DNA of 64,000 bases from Aldrovandia affinis. Its lineage: Eukaryota > Chordata > Actinopteri > Notacanthiformes > Halosauridae. Positions 1 through 11,500 of the stretch are shown piece by piece. The stretch spans positions 2,350,501-2,414,500 of the forward strand of contig JAINUG010000048.1 of the NCBI GenBank assembly GCA_029706075.1. Direction: 5' to 3'. The notes under the pieces were generated by a model, which searched no databases, was not told where the DNA came from, and was given only the letters and a program-made list of their open reading frames with translations. The translations under genes were made by a program, and so were the position numbers. Within the stretch, counting starts at the first letter, position 1. Every line of letters starts with the position of its first letter.

Positions 1-525
1 CTTCTGCCAACGGCTTGTTCCCATTTTAGTTTAATACCCATTTAACATCCCCGATGAATCGCCTCAACTGCCAGAGATACCAGGGAAAGGATGAAGTAAA
101 CAACCTTAGTGGACAGAATAAACAAAATGTCATACATTATGATCAATCACTGAAATAACTGAATCATTAGCCGAGATAAATTTCCATCCTTCATCCTGAA
201 ACAAAACCAGAACCTGGGGTGATATGTTGGAAGCAGAATGGCACACTGGCTGAACACCAAAAGCCAATTTTGAACAGTAGGTACAAATACACCATGGGGT
301 CCAACATATCACACAGTGCTATAATAATTGTCCATGTGTACACTGAATGCATCCCCATGCTAAATGCTACATAGGATCCTCCGCCAGTGATCTGCATCTC
401 CTTTGCAGGGGAAGATGTAGCCTCTAACTGACCTCAGCATTGAATTGTGAGGTGACATTTGTAAGAGCATTTCACTAAATTTAATATCAAGTAAGGCAGC
501 CTGCATTGTTTGGTGTAATATATCA
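1..525. other. No gene recognised
   Basis: Unique-looking AT-rich sequence. Only short unsupported open frames occur and none shows a recognisable protein motif. I see no repeat structure before the inverted repeat that begins at 526. Confidence 0.6.
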
Positions 526-1014
526 TCACCTTCTTAAAATAATGGCCTAAGTCATATTTTCAAGTTTAAAAAAAAAACAGAATAAACTGAACCAAAAATA
601 GAATATATTATATTTATTAATCATTTCACACAAAAATATATGACTATTGACATACAAATAACACTGTCTGGCAATTATGTAATATAAGAGGATTAGATTA
701 CTTAGGCCAATTTACGAACATGCCGTTGTGACTTAGGCAATTTTAAACCTGACTATACCAATTTTAAGCCAAATTACTTCTGGAGTAAGTGACTTAGGCA
801 AGCAGCCACCATCTTGAAAGCTTGTAAAATTGCCTAAGTCACATTGGCCTGTGACTTAGGCAAAAAGGCCATTATACTACCAGGGTAGGAACAGCATGAT
901 CTTTTCATTGAAGGATGTAGGCAATTTTACCAGAGGTGGCCAGCATCATGAAGAGATGACTTAGGCAAAAAAAAATCCTCAAAAATTGACTTAGGCCATT
1001 ATTTTAAGACGGTG

Positions 1015-1015
<1 letters not shown>
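526..1015. mobile_element. Non-autonomous inverted-repeat DNA element (MITE-like) with internal motif array
   Basis: Two 29-bp ends, 526-554 and 987-1015, are inverted copies with one mismatch; the shared core reads CTTAAAATAATGGCCTAAGT. The interior repeats a 12-mer, TGACTTAGGCAA, at 729-740, 790-801, 852-863 and nearly so at 957-968, and inverted at 830-841. The terminal repeats contain the variant TGACTTAGGCCA. There is no coding capacity, so the element would depend on a transposase encoded elsewhere. TA-rich sequence abuts both ends, so a TA or ATA target duplication is possible but cannot be proved beside the (AT)n tract. Repeated transposase-binding-like motifs inside the ends are known for several DNA transposon superfamilies; the superfamily here is not assigned. 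Confidence 0.7.
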
Positions 1016-1050
<35 letters not shown>

Positions 1051-1058
1051 CTGTGTGT
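1015..1058. repeat. (AT)n(GT)n microsatellite
   Basis: Sixteen bases of AT dinucleotides followed by about 28 bases of GT dinucleotides with one interruption. It lies between the MITE-like element and the start of a Tc1/mariner remnant. Confidence 0.95.
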
Positions 1059-1266
1059 ATACAGAGGGTATACAAAATAATGGAAACACCAAATGAAAAA
1101 GGATTGGTATTTTGAAATAACTAAATCACAATTAAAAAGCAGTTTACACATCTGTTACACATTAATGTTAATACTTAATACTTGATAATTCATGTTACCA
1201 ATATGCTATAAAATATTTTTTTCTGCTATAAAATCAACACTTTAATATGTGAGTTTGTAAAGAAAC

Positions 1267-1745
1267 ATGAGAGATCTAACAGATTTTGATAGAGGTCAAA
1301 TAGTCATTGCCCCAATTGTCAGTCACAGAAACAGCAAAATAGCCTTCCAGTAGATATTAGAACAGCTGTTTCAGTGTCCTCTTTTAAAAACATTATTTTA
1401 CAGACTTGCTTTTACAACATTTTAACCTTTATTTTGTATTTTAATGAGTTTTTATTATTTGTATATTCTCGTTTGTTTTATGCTCTGTCTATTTGTGTCT
1501 TTTATTTTAATCCCTTTTTTGTGAAGCACTTTGTGCTGTATTGCTGGAAAGATGCTATAAAAAACAAATATATATTTAATGTGTCAAGGGGAACAGTGTC
1601 GAAAATCATGACGGCATGTGTCTAACAAGGAAAAACGATCAGGTTTGCAAGTCAGCTGATATAGCTGCTGCCTTGTATCCTGCATTGAGACGGCACACAT
1701 TTCTCCAGCATGTGCTTAATGGAGGACGCAGGGATGTTGCATCAC
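1267..1745 (+). pseudogene. Tc1/mariner transposase N-terminal remnant
   Basis: From the ATG at 1267 the frame reads MRDLTDFDRGQIV, typical of the start of a Tc1/mariner-type transposase DNA-binding region. Once the inserted segment 1379-1580 is disregarded, the flanking codons on either side fall in one frame and give the helix-turn-helix-like string VSRGTVSKIM. Stops follow soon after, and the catalytic DDE domain is absent. The normal product would bind the terminal repeats and cut DNA at TA sites in the nucleus. This copy cannot make it because of stops, the insertion and the missing catalytic half. Confidence 0.65.
1379..1580 (+). mobile_element. 5'-truncated LINE 3' end inserted in the mariner remnant
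   Basis: The segment is flanked by the 5-bp direct repeat GTGTC (1374-1378 and 1581-1585), a target-site duplication. Its end contains the string GCACTTTGTGCTGTATTGCT followed by GATGCTATAAA and an AT-rich tail, a pattern common at the 3' ends of fish non-LTR retrotransposons. The start could encode the last residues of a reverse-transcriptase protein but is too short to assign a clade. Confidence 0.6.
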
Positions 1746-1879
1746 TTTAGAGCTGCTTCTGTTTACTGGCGCATGGCACAACAGACTAGCTGACCTTCCA
1801 AATTATACTTTGTGGTTTCTTTGCAAGGGGTACAAAGGGGACACGGCCAGAATTAAATATGTATTTTTGTTTTTGTCTT

Positions 1880-4330
1880 CAAAAGAATGCGTTTCTTAAG
1901 GGCTTCCTTCCTTCCTATCCCATAACCCCGGAGGGTCGTTGGGGCACCACAGACGATCTGTCAACAAGCTCCCTCCATCTCTCTCTATCCTCGGCAGCTC
2001 GCACTGTTTCACTCAGTCTTAATTGAGTCCATTCTTGGATGTTATCCTCCCATCTTTTCTTTTGTCTCCCCCGTTTCCTGCCTCCTTGCACAGTGCCTTG
2101 CAGGATGGTCTTTGCCAGGCCTGATGATCTGGTGATGTGTCCATACCACCTCAGTTTTCGCTTTTTCACGATGGTAAGCAGGTCATCGTGCCGACCGATG
2201 GCTTGGCTGATCCTTTGCCGGATTTCCATGTTTGTAATGTGCTGGGTGTAGGAGATGCCCAGGAGTCTCATTTCGCATCTCATTTCCAAACTCTGTATTC
2301 TCTGCTGTATTTCTGCTGTGAGGGTCCATGATTCGCACGCGTATAGGAATATTGAGATGACAAGTGAGCGCAGTAGTCTCACTTTTGATCCCAGGCTGAT
2401 GTTTTTGTCCTTCCATATGGGCTTGAGTTGTGTCAGGGCAGCGGTTGTTTGTGCTATCCTGGCCAGGACTTCCTTCTTGGAACCTTCGTCGGAGACGATC
2501 GCTCCAAGGTATTTGAAGCTGGACACGCAGTCCAGTGCTTGACCATTGACTCTGATGTCAGACATGATGTTGTTGTTGTTGGTCATCAGCTTGTTTTTTC
2601 CGTGCTGATTTCCATGCCATAGGCTCGGGAGGTGACGTCAAGCCTTTCAACTAGGCTGGCAAGTTCTTTTCTCCTCTTGCCAGCCCGTCAATGTCGTCGG
2701 CAAAGCGGAGGTTGGTGATTGTTCTGCCTCCTATGCTGACAGATCCCTCATGGTCTTCCAGGGCGTCAGCCATGATGCGCTCAAGAAGATGTTAAAAGGA
2801 GAGGTGAGAGGAGGCATCCTTGGCGCACGCCGGTCATTGTCCTGAACCAGTCTCCAAAGGCTCCGTTGTGGAGGACTGCACTGGTGGCCTTGTTGTACAG
2901 GTTTTGGATGATACTGACAAGGTTGGGGCTGATGTTGTATTTCCTCATGGTTGCCCACAGAGCAGCGTGCCACACTCGATCAAAGGCTTTCTTGAAATCC
3001 ACAAACACGTGGTACAGGGGTTGTTGATGCTGCAGATGTTTCTCGCAGATAATTCTCAGGTTGAAGATTTGTTCTATGGTGCTTCGTCCTGCCCTAAAAC
3101 CGGCCTGTTCTTCAGCTATGATTTGTTCCGCTTGGGGTTTTAACCTATTCAATATTATTTTCAGTAGGACTTTGCTGGGGTGGCTGATGAGACTGATGGT
3201 GCGGTAGTTTTGACATTGTTGAAGATTGCCCTTTTTTGGAAGTGTGATGATCAGTGATTGTGTCCATGATGTAGGCCACTCACCACTCTGCCAGATCTTG
3301 TTGCAGATGATGGTGAGGACATCAATTATGGCCTCTCCCCCAGCCTGTAGGAGCTCTGCTGGGATGTTGTCTACTCCAGCTGCTTTGCCTTTTTTGAGTG
3401 ACCGGACTGCTGCCTCGACTTCTTCACGGAGGATGGGGAGTTTTTCATCATCCTCAGTGGTTTGGGGGCAGGACAAAACTGCTGGATCCCCATTGGGGAT
3501 GCGGTTGTAGAGTTCCGAGCAGTATTCTGTCCACCTGTCCAAGATCTTTTGTTCTTCCGTCAGACATTCACCGGTCTTGCTCTGGATCGTGGAGGCTCTG
3601 GGCTGTTTAGTCTTTGTTAGCTCCTTCACGGTCTGGTATGCCATCTTGGTGTTGTTATTGTATTTCAAGCTGTTCTCTATTTCTTTGCAGTGTTCCTCAA
3701 TCCAGTTCTGTTTTGCTGATTGCATTTGTTTCTTGATGTCTTTGTTGATTGTTCTGTAGGCATCGTATCCCTCAGGTGAGTTCTTGCTCCTCTTCAGTGC
3801 TCTCCGCTTGTCACATAGATCTAGCAGTTCGTTTGTGACCCAAGGATTCTTTTTTGGGCGGAGTTTGCCAAGGATCGCAGTGGCGGTTTCAGTTACTGCT
3901 GTGTTGAACTTGGTGGTCATGGTGTCAGTGTCAGTATCTTCTGCACCTTCGAGGAGCAGTGTTGTTATCTTCCCTCCTAAAGTTGTTTTGAATAGTTCAG
4001 CCACTTCAGGGTCTTGTAGTTTGTCCAGATTGAGCTTCATTCTTGTGTACTTGGAGCTCTTGATCTTCTTCAGGCGTAGCGAAAAGACATGAGTACAAGG
4101 TCATGGTCGCTCCCAATGTCTGCTTTTGGGAAGCTGCGTGTCCTCCCGATGTTAACGCTTGATTGGAAGCGTTTCTTGATCAAGATGTAATCGATCTGGT
4201 TGTGGTGTTCTCCATTGGGGCTGTGCCAGGTCCATCGTCTGGAAGCCTTGTGGAGGCCAAGTGTGTTCGCCAGCATCAAGTTGTTATATCTGGCAAAAAG
4301 CCACTCAATTCACTGTCATCTTCAAATAAG
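1880..4330 (-). mobile_element. RTE-clade-like LINE, 5'-truncated
   Basis: A non-LTR retrotransposon read on the minus strand, with the endonuclease end near 4300 and the 3' end near 1880. It keeps the last part of an apurinic-type endonuclease, a reverse transcriptase and a C-terminal region. The upstream half of the endonuclease and any 5' UTR are missing, as is usual for target-primed insertions that stop early. The 3' UTR after the stop at 1915 is short and starts with GGAAG repeats, fitting RTE elements, which have short 3' UTRs. The clade call rests on the C-terminal strings KRKLRWYGH and EDRERWRELV, which resemble RTE/BovB proteins. No target-site duplication was identified. Confidence 0.75.
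1915..4300 (-). pseudogene. Endonuclease/reverse transcriptase of the RTE-like LINE, frameshifted
   Basis: The protein nicks genomic DNA and copies its own RNA at the nick. Visible in order on the minus strand: an endonuclease end with HHNQIDYILI and the catalytic SDHD string (about 4270-4080); a linker rich in charged residues; reverse transcriptase with KAAGVDNIPAELL, QAGFRAGRSTIEQIF, motif A VDFKKAFDRVWH and motif B GVRQGCLLSPLL (down to about 2795); motif C FADD at 2693-2704; then a C-terminal domain from 2586 with KYLGAIVSDEG, YACESWT and RKLRWYGH. The frame changes near 4078, 2795, 2668 and 2592. Each change looks like a single-base loss, several within short homopolymers. The catalytic residues that can be seen (SDHD, FVDF, FADD) are kept, so the copy is broken by indels rather than heavily diverged. 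Confidence 0.8.
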
Positions 4331-4619
4331 CGCCATCTTCAAAGCAGAGATCTAAGCACCCACACTTCTGCTTTCTGAGTTTTGACTGGACAATGGATTA
4401 AGGGTCAGTTACAAACTGGTTGTATGCAAACAGCATTCGCAATATTAGGCTGATGATCATCATCATCACTACTACTACCACTAGATTTTTAACTTTTTAG
4501 ACTAACTTTTTTTTTTTTTTTTTTGCAAAAATGTACAATGTCTGAAATAAAAATTATCTTTACAGTTTAGATAAAAAGATAGTAGGGCTAGGTAGGGTTG
4601 TGATTTGTGAGCTGTTTCC
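4331..4619. other. Spacer with poly(T) run
   Basis: Holds short ATC/ACT trinucleotide stretches near 4450-4490 and an 18-base T run at 4507-4524. No coding sequence is supported. The T run may be the poly(A) of something inserted on the minus strand, but no partner end is visible. Confidence 0.5.
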
Positions 4620-5240
4620 CAGAGTTGTGGCAGTCCTGTCCTGCCTGGCCTAAGGGGATGAGGTCATGTACAGGATGAGAGAGGCTGAGTATTTATTTGA
4701 GAAGTGAGATTGCAGCTTTGTCTCTTCCCTTGAGACTTTGTAGTTAGAAGACTGGGTGTAATCCTTCTATGGAGATGATTCTTACAGCTCTGTGTTGCAC
4801 TTTCTCCAACTCTTCCTCCTGTTCTTTAGTGCAGTCCACCAAAATGACCTGACTATACTATAAGACAGAGCTAATAAGTACAATGTATATGAGGAGGAGG
4901 TCACCAACAGTCATGCTTGTTTGAGCGAGTGTTCTTATCAGATACAGAAGCTTTGATGTCTTGTTTCAGCATGTAGTAGTGACCTTAAACCACACAGAAT
5001 GTGTCGACTAGTATTTTTGAGGATGCATTTTTCTTGTAGCTTGGCAGAGATGCAGGTCAGTGATATTGGTCTGTATTATTTTGGATGGTTAGCCCCTTGC
5101 CTCTTTGGGCATGGGCACAACAGTTGAACTGATTGAAGAGCATTGTCTTTCAGAAGCCACAAGGGAATGCCATCTGGGTCAGCTGCCTTGTTGATGTTAA
5201 TCCCCCTCAGTAGTGCCTTCACTTGTCCAACAGAGCAGAG
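4620..5240 (-). pseudogene. Ancient LINE reverse-transcriptase remnant (jockey/CR1/L2-like group)
   Basis: Read on the minus strand, 5240-5030 translates to INKAADPDGIPLWLLKD and, after a stop, YRPISLTCISAKLQEK, the usual order of the first reverse-transcriptase motifs. Nearer its 3' end, about 4870-4760, the string EEELEKVQHRAVRII matches the C-terminal part of such proteins. The polymerase core between them (motifs A to C) is missing, and in-frame stops are present. The sequence differs from the RTE copy next to it, so it is a separate and older insertion. Clade assignment is tentative. Confidence 0.55.
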
Positions 5241-6090
5241 CATACTTTAGAGGTTTGAGCCTGAGAGGAAAAAATGGGAAATTCTACACCACACAACTGC
5301 AAAGAGCAGATTTAAACTTCAGCAACCTCTTCTTCTGCAGAACCATCAATGTTCACACATTTAAGGCTCTTCTGTTTTCTTCTTTTTTCTTTTTTTATGA
5401 AGTCTTATTATTTTTGTGGATGTTCTTTCTTCAGGCTTTCGATATAGTTTGAATATAATTTTTTTTTTTACATTTTTTATCATTTTTTGGACTTTTGCAG
5501 TTTTTTCTACTTTTCATTTTTCATGTGTTTATGGAATTGTTTTTACATATTCTGGATTGCAGTCTTCATCTTTTCTGTCTCCAAGGTCTGATTTCTTACA
5601 TGTATTTATCCTGATAGCCATACCTGTGCCCAGTGTAGTGGTTATTGTTGAGTTTAACATCTCATCCTTGCTTTCAATACCCTCTTCAGTGGGCACATGG
5701 GACCAGTTCATCATGACCTTGCAGAGTCCCAGTGCTTCCTTTGTTATGGGGGTTACAGCTCGGGAATACAGTGGACCTTGGGCATACAATCTTCCTCGGA
5801 CTTGGCAATGGATCATTTAGGAGCTAGCATGAAACAAGTACAGTTGTCACTTACTACTGGAGCTAAGATGCCTGGTCCATTTCAATCGTCTCCAACGTTG
5901 GAGATTATGAAGTCTTGCATGCCCCCTTGTACCATGGTTAACTCCCACTCAAGGTTGGGGGAAATTGTTTCCCCCATCTTTTGAGGGAAACAGCCATGCC
6001 GGTGTTTGAAATTGGAGCCATGTCATCCATCAGAGCCAAACATCATTTGATGGAGAGAGAGAGATGTCAAAAAGTGTTATAAATGTAACA
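5241..6090. other. No gene recognised
   Basis: T-rich sequence at 5370-5560, then a stretch of more balanced composition at 5560-6000. A 95-codon minus-strand frame (5816-5529) lies here but has no recognisable motif and no supporting context, so I do not call it a gene. A short GA run occurs at about 6053-6063. Confidence 0.5.
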
Positions 6091-7300
6091 TGTAGAAGCA
6101 GTAAGCTTTAGACATAAAGCGGGAAAGACTACGCCACTCTCTAATAAGGGGACAGAGACCCCTGAGTCGTGATCTAATGGGTTCCCCACTGAGGGGGTTC
6201 AACTAAATAAACCAAAGAGGTTTAGATACAAAAATATATGTTTTATTTTAATTTGGGTTGAAAACTAATATTTTCCATTTAAAGGCGGGGGTTTACCTAC
6301 GTAGTAGTAAGTGGGTAAGAGTCTCACGGCCAAAACCAATAATTATCACATCAACATTTTTACAGATCATACAAGTGCGGTTATCCACCTTTAGAGGCTT
6401 GCAGGCCAGTAGTGTAGTTAGCAAGATGTCCCTCTACCAGAGCTGTGCCCCAAAACCGAAACTTAAAAGAGGCTCCAGAGATCAACCATGCAAGCAGAAG
6501 GTCCTAACTCCAGGGAGAATAAGGAGGCAAGGGCTAAGAGGAAGCCTTTGCCGAGTCTCGGTGGGTTCAAATAAAGCAGGGAGGCCAGAGTGTAGCCGAC
6601 TTGCCCCACTCTAAGGGAGGAGGTGTGGAAGCGCGACTGACCCTCCCCTTCCCCTACCTAGGAGGGCGTGAAGGCTATGGGAGAGAGGGGGAACACTAGA
6701 GGCCCTCAAGATGCACACCAATCACGGCAAAGTATTGTTGCACTTCACACTAAAATTACACGGCGTTCCAGGACGTGCTGAAAAGTAGGGAACAGGCAAA
6801 GGAAAGTGCCAGTCGCTATTATAACCTGCTCCAGCTGGCCTAAGGACCTAGGAGCCCACGCGGGTAAGGGCCTACTACCCCCGTAAGCCAGAAAAGAAGG
6901 GCCTAAGCCTCCATATCATAAAACAGGAAAATCAACAAAACAAACCTAAGCAGGGCACAGCTAGTATCGGGCACACTTATACACGAATGGGAATACACCA
7001 CCGGTAAGGGTAGAATGTTTGCACTCACAACATAGCAATACTAACAATTAGACGGGGAAACAGTGGTCGCTTGCAGTTGAGCTGTTGCCTTCCCCTTTTA
7101 CTGTTCCCAGTAAGCAGCCATTAGCGCGTTGGGAAGGCTCCAACTCAGCTACTACACAGCTAATTCTTCCAATGAAGCAGCCAGATGGACACACTCATGT
7201 CCCACGATAGTTTGGCAGTTTCGGAGGGATCTGACCTCACATGAATTTATAACTTTATTCTAGGCGGGGACTGGATATCGGGGCAGAGGGTGTCTATCAA
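6091..7300. other. Unassigned GC-richer block, possible degraded LTR
   Basis: Composition shifts to G/C-rich with many purine runs (for example 6480-6700), unlike the AT-rich flanks. On the minus strand there is an AATAAAAC polyadenylation-like signal near 6235-6245 and a TATAATA near 6815, an order that would suit an LTR or a transcript's promoter and 3' end. Neither matched terminal TG/CA ends nor a target-site duplication could be established. No coding frame with recognisable motifs is present. It may be a repeat family I do not recognise. Confidence 0.3.
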
Positions 7301-8329
7301 TCCTACTGGCTACATAAAGATAGAATTATGGGCTTTCTGATGGTCTAAATGTTTATTGGTTGAAGCAATAAGAGCCTACAGCATTCACCTCCCAATGCAA
7401 AGTATTTTCCATGTCATTGCGTGCATAATGAAAACAAACAACTAAAGTGAAATTTAATAAGAGCTACCAAAATGTTCATAGCTTAAACCCTCAGATTATC
7501 ACTAATTTCACTTTCCAAAACTGCCTCACAATAACCAAACATTTGCATTCTTGCTATCCAAACTCCCAATGTTCAACATGTGACCATATAAACCATATCA
7601 GTAGTTGTCTGGTGTTGTTTTGATTAAACCAGCCTATTTCGACCATATTCTGTTGGGTAATCTTTGAGATATTGCTGCCACATTGTTGTAATCCAGCCAA
7701 AAATATGCTGTGGTTTTCTTTTGTCCATTTGTTCAATACATGAATCATTGCTAGTCACAAAGTATGACAAGCTGTTTGTAGTTATACGTGTATGTCACAG
7801 GACTTCTAAAGTTAGCTAACGCTGTTCTTAGTATTAATATTAATATTAATATTAATACTAATATTAATGTGCATGGTGTTTTGCCACACGTATGCATTTG
7901 CATTATATATCATTAGTATATAATTGTTTTATTGTGTTTTTGAATATTACTTTTAGGATACTCCTAGCTCCTATCTATACAAATATATTTCTCTGCACTT
8001 TTATGATGTTTGGGCACAGCCCTTCCATTCCAGCTCATTAAGCATTTGTTGTATCATATTTAAATTGTACATTGAGGTTGTTTACCTCCTGGGGAATGTA
8101 TCTGGCGTGTTTCCAGGAAAGAAATTACTGACATATGGACTGTAAATTATGACTATAACACAAAACATAAAAATACAAATAAATCAAATGCTTAATTTAA
8201 ACCATAGTTATTTGAATTTATGTCTTTCTAGATTATGATCATTTATCCATATTCCTACAAGTACTTACTTTCTCATGATATCACCATTATGTATCTGCTC
8301 ATAATATTTGTTAATAGTTCTCAAAGTTT
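7301..8329. other. No gene; short ATTAAT repeat
   Basis: AT-rich sequence without supported genes. An ATTAAT hexamer array lies at 7833-7868. Confidence 0.6.
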
Positions 8330-8500
8330 GGGCATGTTCAACTAGGCAGGACTGCTGAAGAATTCCATTGATATAATCAGTTTAGCAAGTTGTTTCATTG
8401 AGGGGTAAGCCCGGAGGAAGGGTTGAATTTGTGGGCAGTTGAAGTCTCCGCATAGCAGCACACCAGCCTGAGGTTGTCTATAGAATAGAGTCAACAGAGT
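8330..8500 (-). pseudogene. Possible LINE endonuclease scrap
   Basis: On the minus strand about 8460-8345 reads GVLLCGDFNCPQIQPFLRAY followed by hydrophobic residues and a stop. GDFN is a conserved endonuclease string in many LINEs, and the flanking pattern fits. The piece is short and isolated. It could belong to the same old LINE as 4620-5240, since it lies on the same strand and on its 5' side, but about 3 kb of unrelated sequence separates them. Confidence 0.35.
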
Positions 8501-11500
8501 GGATGAGGTGGAGTTAAACTATGGAAACTTGTTAAGTTTATGTTAAACTTAGAAAAAGTACAAATAAAATGCATATAATAAGTAGTCAACAAGATTACAA
8601 ATATTTATATTTTAAAAAAGCTAGCCATGAAAATTAAATCAGTACAATACGCTGCCGCACAAAGAGCACTAAAATTAAAAAACTACCACCACCATAACTA
8701 CTACTACTCCCACTACTAAAATTAATAATAATATGCATTGGTATTTTTTGAGGTTATACTTTATACTTTGTTATTTGTACAAGAACAGGATGCATTTGCA
8801 TTATGAACATTCACATCTGTGCTTGTGCAGGTGTTCCGACATGTGCATAGAATATTAGAAACACAAACTCAAAGGCAAACAACCAAGCACCTGATGGATT
8901 GGACCATCTGTGCAACAGTAACAGGGTGAGCCAGGGTCCTCGGGAGAGTTTGATTGTGGGTAGCTTTGGGGAAGCAAAACAGTAGGGAAATGAAGCCCTA
9001 GCCCTAGTGTTTTTTTAGTTTTAGTTTTTTTCAATGCCGCCACAAGATGGGAATCAATGAATGCATTCAGATTCTGCGGGGGAAAAACTGAAACAGTCAA
9101 AGGAGTTCCCCAGGAGCTCCTGACCTCTGCTTTTCAACACAGGATCTCAGATCATGGCATGTACACTTAAACAGTGGAGGGTGGGGAACAGGTTACTTAA
9201 AAACAACAACATGAAGATCACAAGTTGATTACATGATATATCCAGCATTAAAAAGAAAAATGCATGTGGTGGTCACTGAAAAAAGCTACTTAAAAATAAC
9301 TTTGAACAAATTCAGTGTTTGATGTCCCCATCAAACAAGGCTGTGTTCTTGCCATTTCTACAGTGCAGTGTCCAGCCGTTAGCAGTGGTAGAACGATCTT
9401 TTTAAGAACACACACAGGAGCTCAGCTTTCTGCTCAAAGGAGTCGAGACTTAAAACGAACCCTCTCCTTTTTGTAAACGATGTATATGTCAAACCACAAT
9501 AAACCATATGCAAAGGCGTCCTCAGAAGTAATTAACACAGAAGGCTTGAATTTTGTCTTCATGTTCTTCTATTGCAGGCCAATATGCTGTCCTCCTCGTC
9601 AAATATTTGCAGAGCAATGAGGAAGCAGGTATTCTGGGCACATTTACAGTAAGCCCCAGCAGATGCTTTAAAATGAGCTGCGCTGATAAAGCCTCTCACC
9701 CAGGATTTAATTGTTAGCCAGTGAGAAGAGGGTGGAAAAAAGACTGTGTACAGTAATTGAAAGAATGATAAAAATATATTAAAAAATACCATACAAACAG
9801 CATAATCATGTATCGATCCAGTAGAGTTGGTAAGGCAGGCGATCACTCTCCCTGCAAAGGTCAAAGCCAACGGAGTACTTCAAGGTTATATTATTATTCC
9901 ACCTGGCTGCAACTACACTGGAAGTCGAAGATATAATTTGCCCGGAAGAAGTCTTGGTTGAGCATTGCTGTTTTTATTCCCATAATGGTAGAGGGTTGTT
10001 TGGTAGATGCAATCCTGCCCCTGGAGAGCTCCAATTTTACCTTTTTAAAAAATTATATCGTTTGACCGCGTGTCTACTTTAAGGTGTTAAACTGAGATTA
10101 AGCTAATTGAACAGATGTAGCACTTTAAAGGTTTCAATCAGCATAGCAAATTACTCAATGGGTCTCTGGAGCATTGGTACACCATGCATGTTCTACACTT
10201 CTTTTAATATGAAACCAAAAACTGTAACTGAGAAAAGGAAAATCGTGTCAATAAAGTGTTTGTATAAATTTCTGTTTCAAAGCTTTTTAATTGTCTGCTA
10301 ATTTATAGATGGATATATCCAGACACAGATTATTACCTGAAATGGATGTTGGATGTTGTTTTTATAAATGTAACCAACAATGTCAAATTTTTCCCCCTCT
10401 AGATTTGCTGCACAGCCCCCCCCATCCCCCCCAACCCAACCCACCATGTATAGTACATAATGTCCTCAAAAGGGACAAATATCTACAAACTATTTGTTTG
10501 AAAAGGTTCAAGGTCAAACATAACAGATATCTTAGGAAAACTGTTTCTTCCGCTTCCAAACATGCTTTCTGCAAACAGGACAGGACAAAATTACAAACTA
10601 ATTAAATCTGGCAGGAAATTGAAATGAAAGTAACTTAATTCAAAAGCAGGGTATACATAAAAAAGGCAGACAATGCTGATTTCCTTCTGCCAAGTTCCCT
10701 GAGGGATTCTGAAGCAAATGGCGCTTTTCTCTTGTAATCTACCCTAGCTAAATAAAGGATTTTCCAAGGAAGGGGGAATACATTTCTCAAGAAAAAAAGA
10801 GAAAATTCATGTGATGTTGCAATCAGCATAAAGTGAATTAATTTGCATTCATTTGACTGGACCCCTGTTTTATAATCTGTGAATAGTTAGAAAATCCCAA
10901 CAGTAAAAGACCATTCATACTCAAAATGACTTCACTGGATACCTAGTTGTCCATATATACATGCATATACTGTATATGCATAATGTTATAATTTAGCATA
11001 CATGTCTACTTTAATCTTAAGGTTAATAAAAGGAGAAAATACACATATAATTACATAGCAATTACATGGCAATTGTAATATGAGTACAAGATCGTTTAAA
11101 TATTTTTTTGTTCATTATTATACGCCGAAATTGAAATTCTGGCCCGATAACAATAAAGGCTATTTCCCTGGCCATATTTGCCGATACAGTCTTCTGTTTA
11201 ATTACTTTTTTTTTTTTTTGGCACAAATATATTGCCACCAAGTTTCTGCATTCACTGATGAAGTAGATGAGGAAAATGATTTTATTTGCATAACATTTTT
11301 CAACTTGCTTACTTTGCTCTTGCCTTAAGTTATCTGCCTGTTGAACCCTATTTTTCACTACCTTTACATTTTTTTAAGTTTTCTCAAGGTAACCTAACAC
11401 AAGCTCCAAGTTTTGCATCACAGTTGTAACAGAAGTCTCTGAGCTACCCCTTGTGCCATACATTCTACTCTGAGATGGCATATATAATCACCTTACAGCT

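Larger units (their letters stand above)
1062..1760 (+). mobile_element. Decayed Tc1/mariner element, 5' part only
   Basis: The left end begins CAGAGGGTATACAAAATAAT directly after a TA (1060-1061), as expected for a family that inserts at TA. A degraded transposase start follows at 1267 (see separate entry). The coding part is split by a 202-bp insertion at 1379-1580. No matching right terminal repeat is seen downstream; similarity fades near 1760, shortly before the RTE LINE begins. The copy is therefore truncated and dead. Confidence 0.65.

Noticed and set aside
5529..5816. 95-codon minus-strand open frame with a protein-like look
   Set aside because: No family recognised, and no continuation upstream or downstream that would make a gene; kept only as a note.
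8640..8680. Possible LINE C-terminal string (VQYAAAQRALKLK) on the plus strand
   Set aside because: Only about 13 residues match loosely, and no neighbouring motifs support it.
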